Assembly (NCBI GenBank): GCA_028711675.1
Contig: JAQTRT010000025.1
Span: forward strand, 1-17,682
Source: a bacterium
GTDB taxonomy: Bacteria; Spirochaetota; JAHITG01
Direction of reading: 5' to 3'
Length of the DNA: 17,682 nucleotides
Positions within the stretch are counted from its first letter, which is position 1; every line of letters starts with the position of its first letter. The position numbers and the translations under genes are program-made. Shown piece after piece: positions 1-7,400 of the stretch. The notes under the pieces were generated by a model. That model saw only the letters and a program-made list of their open reading frames with translations. It was not told the DNA's origin and searched no databases.

Positions 1-300
1 GTATGCCACAGCGCCCTTTCCCCTGTCTTTTAGCCGGACTGTGACCACTTTATTACTGTGAACCTGTTTTAAGGTGATGACATGGCGGGGAGCTATGTCC
101 AGGAGTCTGAAGAACATCTGCCTGTTCTTGAGAACATTCTTCTTATTATCTTCAGTATGAAGACCCAGGTTCAGGCTGGTATAAGGTCCGGAGCTTTTTC
201 CGCCTTTCCGGAAACTGATCGCGGCAGACACGCCGTACCGGGTAAATGCCGGAAAAGTGCCGTAATACAGACCTTTCTTTTTTTTGATCTGGAATTCCAT
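1..300 (-). CDS. pgeF: PgeF/YfiH (YlmD) family purine nucleoside phosphorylase-like peptidoglycan editing factor, N-terminal part
   Basis: This open frame runs from ATG at 300 to the left edge without a stop (100 codons); the rest of a protein that usually has about 250-280 residues lies outside. Residues 24-50 read GVSAAISF-RKGG-KSSGPY-TSLNLGLHTED, the family's typical start (G-x-S x(n) GG-x-S-x-GPY-x-SLNLG-x-H). An N-R pair follows at 59-60, and KQVHSNKVV at 78-86 carries the family's conserved QVH, whose His is a metal/active-site ligand. Known members are cytoplasmic zinc-type enzymes (formerly 'laccase domain' DUF152) that act on purine nucleosides and help keep wrong amino acids out of peptidoglycan stems. 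An in-frame TAA lies two codons before the ATG, so the start cannot be further upstream. No clear Shine-Dalgarno is seen. It starts 57 bases after tpiA with no terminator between, so it is probably the last or a later gene of the gap-pgk-tpiA transcript. Confidence 0.9.
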   Translation of the reverse strand, partial: MEFQIKKKKGLYYGTFPAFTRYGVSAAISFRKGGKSSGPYTSLNLGLHTEDNKKNVLKNRQMFFRLLDIAPRHVITLKQVHSNKVVTVRLKDRGKGAVAY

Positions 301-357
301 ATTTTATATCAAGAAGAAAAAACAGGATTTTCAACTGTCGCAGGGCCAGAACTCAGA

Positions 358-1113
358 TTACAATCCGGCTTTAATGATCCTGATGAAGCTGTCTGCCACG
401 ATACTGGCGCCGCCGATCAGGCCGCCGTCTATATGTTCCTGCTTGAGGAGGTCTTCGGCATTCTCGGGTTTCATGCTGCCGCCGTACAGGATAAGCATCT
501 TCCCGCTGATAGGATCATTGTACAATCCGCTCATCAGGCCCCGGATGAACCGGTGCACCTTATTGGCATCATCCGGCGTGGCATTCTTGCCTGTGCCGAT
601 GGCCCATACAGGCTCATACGCGATAACGATCTTTCCGCAGTCCGGTTCCGGAATATCCGTGAATGCACCGCGCACCTGCGTCTCCACCACTTTTTCCGTT
701 ATGCCTTTCTCCCGTTCCTGCAGGGTCTCGCCCACGCAGATAATGGGCTTCAGCTGGTTCGCTAAAGCAGCTTTTACCCGTTTATTCACTGTCTCGTCCG
801 TTTCATGGAAATACTGCCTTCTTTCACTGTGTCCGATGATCACATATTCACACCCGGCCGATCTCAGCATGGGTCCGGACACTTCACCGGTAAAAGCACC
901 GCTCTGTTCCCAGAAAATGTCCTGGCCGCCCAGTTTGACCTTCGTGTTCCTGATGATATCCGCCACAGCAGTCAGGGACGTGAAAGGAGGGCATATCAGG
1001 ATTTCCCTCGCGGATATATCCGTGACGGACTGGGCGATCTTCCTTGCCAGTTCAAGGCTCTCCGGGACCGTTTTATTCAGTTTCCAGTTGCCCGCGATCA
1101 GTTTATGTCTCAT
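358..1113 (-). CDS. tpiA: Triosephosphate isomerase
   Basis: The 251-residue protein interconverts dihydroxyacetone phosphate and glyceraldehyde-3-phosphate in glycolysis and gluconeogenesis as a cytoplasmic TIM barrel. The length is typical. Catalytic residues are all present: Asn9 and Lys11 in AGNWKLNKT, His95 in IIGHSERR, and Glu167 in AYEPVWAIGTGK, which also contains the flexible loop 6. Phosphate-binding loops follow at YGGSMKPENA (210-219) and GGLIGGAS (230-237). The Met at 214 in the YGGS loop is a Val in many homologues, a mild change. The start is fixed by a GGAGGA Shine-Dalgarno lying inside the last codons of pgk, and the ATG comes only 2 bases after the pgk TAA, so translation is probably coupled. 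Identification is certain at family level. Confidence 0.98.
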   Translation of the reverse strand: MRHKLIAGNWKLNKTVPESLELARKIAQSVTDISAREILICPPFTSLTAVADIIRNTKVKLGGQDIFWEQSGAFTGEVSGPMLRSAGCEYVIIGHSERRQYFHETDETVNKRVKAALANQLKPIICVGETLQEREKGITEKVVETQVRGAFTDIPEPDCGKIVIAYEPVWAIGTGKNATPDDANKVHRFIRGLMSGLYNDPISGKMLILYGGSMKPENAEDLLKQEHIDGGLIGGASIVADSFIRIIKAGL

Positions 1114-1115
1114 GT

Positions 1116-2306
1116 TTATTTATCCTCCAGACAGGCGATACCGGGCAGGACAATGCCTTCAAGGAATTCCAGCGAGGCTCCTCCCCCGGTCGAAATATGC
1201 GTGATCTTTCCGGCGAGTCCGAATTTATTGATGGCTGCCACAGAATCACCGCCGCCGATGATGGTCGTGGCCTTCATGCCCGCGATGGCCTTGGCGATCT
1301 CATGGGTCCCTTCGGCAAAGGGCTCGATCTCAAAGATGCCCATGGGGCCGTTCCAGAAAATGGTCTTGGCCTCCTGGAGCTTTTTCTTGAATAATTTTAT
1401 GGACTTAGGACCGATATCCACACCTGCCATATCGTCCGGCATCTTATTCACTTCAACGACCTTGGTCTTGCCGTCCGCGGCTATTTTGTCCGTTACCAGG
1501 ACATCGACCGGGAAGATAAGCTCTTTTTCGTCGTTCTGGGCCTTCCGGAAGATCTCAAAGGCTTCGACCTCTTTTTCAGGTTCCAGAAGGGATTTTCCCA
1601 CGTTGATACCGCGTGATTTAAGGAATGTGAACATCATACCGCCGCCGATGAGCATGGCATCCACTTTCTCCAGGAGATTATTGATGACATTCAGCTTGGA
1701 GGATATCTTGGCCCCGCCCAGGACCACCATGAACGGCCTCTCCGGGTTCTTTAAAACGGACCCGAGATAATATATTTCCTTTTCCAGGAGCAGTCCGGCC
1801 ACAGACGTTTTAAGGAACTTTGCGATACCGGCTGTGGAGGCATGGGCGCGGTGGGCTGTGCCAAAAGCATCGTTCACATAAATATCGGCCAGCGAGGCCA
1901 GTTCCCTGGAAAAGCCTTCGTCATTATCCTCTTCCTCCTTGTGGAACCTCAGGTTCTCGAGCAGGAGGACCTCTCCGGGCTTCAGGCCCGAAGCCGCCTT
2001 TTTCACATCAGCGCCGATACAGTCATTGACCTTTTGGATCTCAAATCCGAGCATCTCGCTCAGTTTCGCGGCCACCGGCGCAAGCCTCATGCTCTCATTT
2101 ACTTTTCCCTTGGGCCGGCCCAAATGGGACATGAGGATCAGGGAAGCGTCCTGGGAAAGAATATATTTAATGGTCGGCAGTGTCTCTTTGATCCGTGTAT
2201 CATCCGTTATCTGAAGGCTGTCATCCAGAGGCACGTTGAAGTCAGCCCGCATGATCACCTTTTTATTCTTGAGATCGATATCCTTCACGGTCTTCTTACT
2301 GATCAT
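1116..2306 (-). CDS. pgk: Phosphoglycerate kinase
   Basis: Phosphoglycerate kinase transfers the acyl phosphate of 1,3-bisphosphoglycerate to ADP in the first ATP-forming step of glycolysis. The protein has about 396 residues, normal for the bacterial monomeric form. The N-domain substrate site shows RADFNVPLD near residue 20, SHLGRPKG, LENLRFHKEEE and VNDAFGTAHRAHAST. The C-domain nucleotide site shows VLGGAKISSKL, WNGPMGIFEIEPFAEGT, the glycine-rich IIGGGDSVAA and HISTGGGASLEFLEG near the end. Two in-frame ATGs compete: one at 2312 directly abuts the AGGAG Shine-Dalgarno (no spacer), and one at 2306 lies 6 bases from it. I chose 2306; the alternative adds Met-Ile. It lies about 100 bases after gap and 2 bases before tpiA, and is cotranscribed with them by position. 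Confidence 0.97.
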   Translation of the reverse strand: MISKKTVKDIDLKNKKVIMRADFNVPLDDSLQITDDTRIKETLPTIKYILSQDASLILMSHLGRPKGKVNESMRLAPVAAKLSEMLGFEIQKVNDCIGADVKKAASGLKPGEVLLLENLRFHKEEEDNDEGFSRELASLADIYVNDAFGTAHRAHASTAGIAKFLKTSVAGLLLEKEIYYLGSVLKNPERPFMVVLGGAKISSKLNVINNLLEKVDAMLIGGGMMFTFLKSRGINVGKSLLEPEKEVEAFEIFRKAQNDEKELIFPVDVLVTDKIAADGKTKVVEVNKMPDDMAGVDIGPKSIKLFKKKLQEAKTIFWNGPMGIFEIEPFAEGTHEIAKAIAGMKATTIIGGGDSVAAINKFGLAGKITHISTGGGASLEFLEGIVLPGIACLEDK

Positions 2307-2312
2307 AATCAT

Positions 2313-2317
2313 CTCCT
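2313..2317 (-). promoter_or_regulatory. pgk ribosome binding site that decides the start codon
   Basis: The minus strand reads TAGGAG-ATG-ATT-ATG. The AGGAG core touches the first ATG directly, which leaves no room for initiation there, and sits 6 bases before the second ATG. The spacing favours the second ATG (2306) as the pgk start. Confidence 0.7.
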
Positions 2318-2361
2318 ATAGAATATATAGTATCGTTCATAACCAGAACAGATATATCATC

Positions 2362-2407
2362 AAAACAAAAAATTTATGACAGGATTAACAGGATAAATTT
2401 TCCTGTT
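2362..2407 (-). terminator. Possible weak hairpin/attenuator after gap
   Basis: On the minus strand a perfect 7-bp stem AACAGGA / TCCTGTT with a 7-base loop (2387-2407) overlaps the gap stop codon by one base. It is followed about 14 bases later by a T6 run (ATTTTTTGTTTTG). The stem is A/T-rich and the T run is displaced, so this is at best an inefficient terminator or an mRNA 3'-end stabiliser; it would let part of the transcript continue into pgk. A further half-copy (AATCCTGT) follows the stem at once, giving a tandem CCTGT(T)AATCCTGT pattern. Confidence 0.3.
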
Positions 2408-3468
2408 TACACACCTGCCATTTTGGCCAGCAGTTCCGCGGTCCTGCAGGAATATCCCCATTCATTATCATACCAGGATACGATCTTAAAGAACCTCTTC
2501 TCGCCCTTCAGGTTATTCTGCAGGGTAGCCAGGGAATCATAGATAGAGGACCGGTCGTCATGGATAAAATCAGTGGAGACCACTTCATCATCCGAAACAC
2601 CCAGGATCCCCTTCAAGTAGGTCTCTGACGCTTTTTTCAATAATTTATCGATCTCTTCAATGGAAGTATCTTTTACGGAACGGAAGGTCAGGTCCACGAC
2701 AGACACGTCCGGGGTCGGTACACGGAAGGACATACCGGTCATTTTTCCTTTCACGGCCGGGATAGCTTCACCCACGGCCTTGGCCGCGCCTGTGGTGGAA
2801 GGGATAAGGTTGATGGCTGCCGCGCGTCCGCCTCTCCAATCCTTCTTGGAAGGCCCGTCCACTGTCTTTTGTGTTGCCGTATAGGAATGGATCGTGGTCA
2901 TCAAACCGGTCTCGATCCCGATGCCTTCCTTGATAAGCACATGCACGACAGGAGCCAGACAATTCGTGGTACAGGAAGCATTGGACACGATATTATGCTT
3001 GGCAGGGTCATATTCCTGATCGTTCACGCCGATAACGATGGTCTTCACTTCCCCTTTACCCGGAGCAGAGATCAGTACTTTCTTGGCACCTGCGGCCAGA
3101 TGGCCTTGTGCCTTCTCAGAATTGGTAAAAAGACCGGTTGACTCGATCACGTATTCAACGCCCAGTTCTTTCCAGGGAAGCTGGGAAGGCTCTTTTGTGG
3201 CCATGATGCACTTGATCTTGTGGCCGTTCACGATGAGGACATCATCAGCCTCAAGGTCAGGCTTGGATTTCTCGGTCGTCAGAGTGCCCTTGAATTTACC
3301 GTGGATGGAATCATATTTCATCTGATAAGCAAAATATTCGGCGTCCGTGCTGACATCAACCACAGCCACGACATCCAGTTTTTTGCCCAGAAGGCCTTTA
3401 TCTACCATAGCGCTCAGGACAAGGCGCCCGATACGGCCAAAACCATTAATAGCAACTTTAACTGACAT
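2407..3468 (-). CDS. gap: Glyceraldehyde-3-phosphate dehydrogenase, NAD-type, kinetoplastid-like
   Basis: The 353-residue enzyme oxidises and phosphorylates glyceraldehyde-3-phosphate to 1,3-bisphosphoglycerate. The Rossmann motif NGFGRIGR is at 8-15. The catalytic Cys166 lies in SNASCTTNC and the activating His194 in TTIHSYTATQ. The S-loop region DWRGGRAAAIN and the C-terminal SWYDNEWGYS are intact. Asp38 at the end of the second strand (VVDVSTD) favours NAD over NADP. Residues 31-60 (KLDVVAVVDVSTD, then AEYFAYQMKYDSIHGKF) and 299-340 (TDFIHDDRSSIYDS, then ATLQNN, then RRFF-like KRFFKIV) resemble trypanosomatid glycosomal GAPDH much more than E. coli GapA, judging from remembered sequences. 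The start has a strong AAGGAGGAG Shine-Dalgarno 5 bases upstream (3473-3482). It is the first gene of the glycolytic cluster, directly behind the promoter at 3504-3533. Confidence 0.97.
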   Translation of the reverse strand: MSVKVAINGFGRIGRLVLSAMVDKGLLGKKLDVVAVVDVSTDAEYFAYQMKYDSIHGKFKGTLTTEKSKPDLEADDVLIVNGHKIKCIMATKEPSQLPWKELGVEYVIESTGLFTNSEKAQGHLAAGAKKVLISAPGKGEVKTIVIGVNDQEYDPAKHNIVSNASCTTNCLAPVVHVLIKEGIGIETGLMTTIHSYTATQKTVDGPSKKDWRGGRAAAINLIPSTTGAAKAVGEAIPAVKGKMTGMSFRVPTPDVSVVDLTFRSVKDTSIEEIDKLLKKASETYLKGILGVSDDEVVSTDFIHDDRSSIYDSLATLQNNLKGEKRFFKIVSWYDNEWGYSCRTAELLAKMAGV

Positions 3469-3503
3469 TGTTTCTCCTCCTTAAAAATCATTAAAATCAA
3501 GAG

Positions 3504-3533
3504 TATATATACTAAATGATATTTTATTGTCAA
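3504..3533 (-). promoter_or_regulatory. Sigma-70-type promoter of the gap-pgk-tpiA cluster
   Basis: A perfect consensus -35 box TTGACA (3528-3533) is followed at 16 or 18 bases by TATATA (3506-3511 or 3504-3509) in an A/T-rich stretch. Transcription would start near 3495-3500, leaving a leader of about 30 bases with the strong gap Shine-Dalgarno. The stretch 3534-3627, between the small ORF and the -35 box, shows only a weak hairpin (ACGC/GCGT, then T6) and nothing else I can name. Confidence 0.7.
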
Positions 3534-3627
3534 TAGTTTTTTTAACTGTATTACCGCAAAAATTTAAATCAAAGGATAAAGAAGAAGCCGGGAAGAAAAA
3601 ACACGCTTTTTTTAATGTTAATGCGTT

Positions 3628-3765
3628 CTATTCTGTCTCAAGTGTATTTTTATTATATTTAAAATTGTTCAACAGGAATGAAAATTCTTTCAAGCCCTTA
3701 AGACAAATATCCAGCCTGTTGATATCCCTTGAAAGAATTTTGATCATTTTTTTATATTTTCCCAT
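3628..3765 (-). CDS. Small 45-residue protein of unknown function behind cvpA
   Basis: I do not recognise this protein. It starts MGKYKKMIKILSRDINRLD and ends KNTLETE before TAG. It is basic, has about 10 Lys and 2 Arg, one Cys (Cys21), and an amphipathic look (KILSRDINRLDICLKGLKEF) that suggests one or two short helices. It has no convincing membrane segment. Support for real translation is a very good Shine-Dalgarno: the minus strand reads TAAGGAGAAAAAAATG, where the TAA is the cvpA stop, so the two genes are only 10 bases apart and probably coupled. The reading frame then stays open for 45 codons in A/T-rich sequence. It could be a small regulator, or the remnant of a longer gene. It lies about 95 bases before the gap promoter. 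Confidence 0.55.
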   Translation of the reverse strand: MGKYKKMIKILSRDINRLDICLKGLKEFSFLLNNFKYNKNTLETE

Positions 3766-3775
3766 TTTTTTCTCC

Positions 3776-4243
3776 TTATATCATGACTATATATTTATAC
3801 TTCGCTATGGCCAGCAGGATCCGGTTCGAGATCAATGAATGACTTAACAAGGAAGGAAAAGGATTCAGTTTGATGTTCGAGACCAGAAAGACCAGAAGAG
3901 AAACCACAACAATACCTTTGGCCAGGCCAATGACCATTCCCAGGAATTTATCGATCCCGTTCAGTTCGGTCTCCCGGGTCAGATGGACCAGGGATTCCTT
4001 GATGATCTTTCCTATAATATAAAAAGCAGTGAAAATGATGAGAATAGATGTTATTTTAAGCACCAGGAACTTTCCGGAAAGAAAATCAAGATAAGGCATT
4101 AACCAGGGTGACAGGATATAGGCCAAATAACCGCTGACCCCGATAATGACCAGGGTTAAAGCCTCATCCAGGAATCCATCCCTGTAGGAATGGAGCATAA
4201 AGATAAAAAGCATGAATACTATGATAATATCCAGGATATTCAT
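3776..4243 (-). CDS. cvpA: CvpA family inner-membrane protein
   Basis: The 155-residue protein has four hydrophobic segments at about 3-19, 30-50, 62-80 and 104-124. The first is followed by the family hallmark YRDGFLDEALTLV (CvpA proteins: G-x-R-x-G-F-x-x-E-x-x-x-L). The later hallmark ELNGIDKFLGMVIGLAKGIVVV (written here only as its core GIDKFLG...GLAKG) at about 94-112 matches the family's D-R-x-x-G-x-x-x-G-x-x-x-G signature. CvpA is named for colicin V production in E. coli; elsewhere it is linked to envelope stress tolerance, but its biochemical role is not settled. ATG at 4243 fits the first hydrophobic segment; only a weak SD (TAAAG) is present. The gene lies between the palindromic element at 4277-4411 and the small ORF at 3628-3765. 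The C-terminal tail after about residue 125 is short and poorly conserved. Confidence 0.85.
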   Translation of the reverse strand: MNILDIIIVFMLFIFMLHSYRDGFLDEALTLVIIGVSGYLAYILSPWLMPYLDFLSGKFLVLKITSILIIFTAFYIIGKIIKESLVHLTRETELNGIDKFLGMVIGLAKGIVVVSLLVFLVSNIKLNPFPSLLSHSLISNRILLAIAKYKYIVMI

Positions 4244-4276
4244 ACTTTATTATCGTAAATTTTAAAAATTGCTGAA

Positions 4277-4411
4277 TGGGGACGGTGCTTGACATTTTGA
4301 CATTTTCCATTTATTTTAATATTAATCCATAAAAAGCTATAAAAATAAATGTTTTACTATAATAAAAATTATCAACTGACAGAAATGTCAAAATGTCAAG
4401 CACCGTCCCCA
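4277..4411. repeat. 135-bp palindromic element with perfect 29-bp inverted arms
   Basis: The left arm (4277-4305) begins TGGGGACGGTGC and ends in two tandem TGACATTT units. The right arm (4383-4411) is its exact reverse complement. The 77-bp interior is very A/T-rich and holds a second nested inverted repeat (ATTTATTTT at 4309-4317 against AAAATAAAT at 4342-4350). The right arm ends one base from the TAA of the 2146-residue gene, and the left arm stops 33 bases before cvpA. No ORF lies inside. Such a structure fits a non-autonomous palindromic mobile element (MITE, or the REP type moved by IS200-like Y1 transposases). It could also serve as a strong bidirectional transcript end. No target-site duplication is obvious. 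Confidence 0.85.
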
Positions 4412-4412
4412 C

Positions 4413-7400
4413 TTATTTCATAATACCCTGTTTCCAGGTCTTGGAGAAAGTCCCGGAACCATCCGTATATTCACCTTTCACTTTAAGCAGATAAACACTG
4501 TTCACAACATTCACTCCCATATCGTTCTTGCCGTCCCAGACCACGGCACGCGAGCCCTCATATAATACTCCGCCCTGGAAGACCACATCTTTCACAAGGT
4601 TACGGACCAGTTCACCGGTAATGGTATAAATCTTGATATTCATCCTTGCTGTTTTTTCCATATAGAACTTGATCTTGACCGTGTAATCCTTTACATTGGC
4701 CGGATTCGGATAGGTCAGGAACGATTCTTCGAAAGTCTTTGCCTGATAATCACCCATCAACCCGTATATGGAAAAATGGCCGATATCCCCCACGACCCGG
4801 TTATTGGCCGTATCTACAAGGGAATCCTCGACCAGCAGCCATTCGGTCCTGGTCTCATCCAGGTAATATAATCTCAGCTTGCTCTCATCGATATCGGTAT
4901 TGTCCACCTTGCCGTTATTATCCGTATCCGGATAGCTTATATAGATCCTGGCATTTTTCAGTAATGCGCTGATGCCGGTCAGGTTCCGGTTATGGGCCAG
5001 GATCTCTTTGTATGTATTATAACCGGATATGATCCGCAGATAACGGTTATTTTCCACTTTAGAATTAGCTGCGCTGATGGCGGCACTGGCTGAGGGCGAC
5101 GTCGTCTGGAACCGGACATACGCGTCATCCGGCAGGACTGCGGGATCGATGACCAGTATACCCGTATTGTCCGGTGTCGTGACCTGGCCTCCCACGGTAT
5201 CATCGATCAAGGTCGTGTAGAGGCTGTAATAAGGTACGGCGAACTGCGCCATAAAAGGATTGTCGACCAGTTTAAAACCGTTCGTAGCGCGGATATTCGT
5301 ATTGATCTCGATCCAGTACTGTTTCAGTATCTCGGATTGCGACAGGCCCGGATTGACCGTAACGGCAGTACGGATGATCCCGCCATTCGTATTAGTGGCA
5401 TAGCTCAGCGTGATAGCGAGTGGATTATTGTCCGAATCGTAAAATGTGATATTAGAGGCCACGGAATCCGGGACCAGGACCTGGGCGAATATGATCTGGA
5501 GGTTGTTGAGCTCGCTGACCGTATCGTAACTGTTCTGCACGACGTTCATGGACAGAATGTACGGATTACCGGGCATGAAATAAACCGGCCCTTCCGTATT
5601 CAAGTCATAGATTCCGTTCTCTTCCACGCTCACGTTCACCGTTTCGGCCGTATTATCCCTGATGAACAAGGTTACGACACCGGCATCCGCATAACTGAAA
5701 TTATACTGGGCTGTACCGTTGGCATTGGTGGTTAAAACCCCGAGTCCGGACCTGTTGGTCCAGTCAATAGAGGCACCTGTACCGGAAACGCCGATGGAAA
5801 TAATACCGCCGTACTGGTCGATCAGAGGATAAGGGATACTGTCATTGGTGGCAAAAGCCTGCACAATGACCTCACCCCACTCTCCCGTGTAATAATTGGT
5901 CTTATGGGAGATGACGAAGTACGCCACCGGTTCATGGACCATCTTGGTCCGGCCGTATCCATTGCCCAGGGCAAAATTGGTCACAGATGACCCGGCTACG
6001 ATATATTTCACAGAGAAGGAATTACTCAGAAGGGTCTTCAGGCCCTGGCTGTTGGTCATGTACTTATGCGTGAAGGTGATGAGATAATTGCTCGATGTGT
6101 TCTTCGGGATGTTCAAGCCGGAGAGGTTGCTGAACATGATCCAACCGGATAAAGGAGTGCTGTTGGTGGCAACAGCCCTGTCTGCCGCATCCAGGGTCCC
6201 TGTCAAGCCATGGTCGCAGTACAGGATAAGACCGGTAAAGTTCGTATCAACGGCCAGGTTGGTATATTCCAGGAAGAGGCTGATCCTTGACAGGTTGATA
6301 TTAGTGAACGTATACGCGTCCACACGGATACCGGCCAGTTCCCTGTTGGTCTGGGCTGCGTGTTTCAGCCATGCATTGTTCCAGGCTAAACCGGAATGCG
6401 TGTTGGATGCCAGGACCAGGCCCGTGATCAGCACGGACCGGTTCGTCGAATACCAGCTTTCATTGGTGTACGGCGAGCTGGCGTCCAGTGCTGTTACGTA
6501 ATAATTATCATACCCTCCTGACGTGGTGTCCAGGAAATCCGTGGCTGCGGTCACGCCTATCACGGAAGAACGGCTCAGGTTGGAGTAACCGGTCTCCTCG
6601 GTCCTGTAAATAAAATAACGCGAGGCGCCGGAAGAGCTGTTCCAGTTCAGCGCCACCTGGTTGCCGTTGGTCACCTTGGCCGTCAGGCCTGTTACGACCG
6701 GCGGTCCATCGATATCAGCGTTGGGAGCGATATCGAACTCGCCGAAAAGACGGTACGGCAGGAAAAAGACGGGTCCTGAAGTCGTCACGATCTTTTTCCT
6801 GATATTGCTCACGATGGTCGTCCCGAACCAGTTCGAAAGAGTGGTATTAGCTGTCAATGTTCCCATATTGGTGATATTGAACCGGGTATTAAAGCACAGG
6901 TTGTTCTTATGCAGCACCGTGACGACGCCTCCCGGATGCGTGACCACCAGGCCGTTCAGGTTGGAACTGACGGTATTGGCACTGATGTAGTTCATGCTGT
7001 TATCGTGGAACAGGATGCCGTTGGTATTGTGGACGATCCGGTTAAAGGAAACCGTATTACCAAACGTCATTCCTGACCCGTTCTCGAACTGGAGCCCCTG
7101 GAGATTATATTTGAACCTGTTGTTCAGGACCAGGTTGTCCTGGGCGTAGAAAAGATAAAGGCCCGTATTATTGTTCAGGATATTATTATTGGTGAATGTA
7201 TTGGACCTGGACCATTCCGTAAGCAGGACGGCATTGCCGTTATTGGTGAACGTATTACCGGCTATGTACACATTCGTAGTCAACACAAGCCTGATACCCG
7301 TGTTGTTGCCGTCCAGCCGGCAGTCGACCAGCGAAGCGGCATAAGAGTTATCAAGCACCGCTGCATTGGAGAGCTGGGTGGTTATCCTGTTCCCGGCCAT

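Noticed and set aside
152..334. 60-codon minus-strand ORF beginning MKILFFLLD
   Set aside because: It overlaps the pgeF frame in another register; the pgeF frame has clear family motifs, so this one is a shadow.
301..357. Terminator between tpiA and pgeF
   Set aside because: A T6 run is present but no stable stem precedes it.
284..1770. Long plus-strand ORFs opposite tpiA and pgk
   Set aside because: They are antisense shadows of two certain glycolytic genes, with no recognisable motifs.
3575..3627. Rho-independent terminator before the gap promoter
   Set aside because: The only stem is a 4-bp ACGC/GCGT with a 16-base loop before T6, too weak to call.
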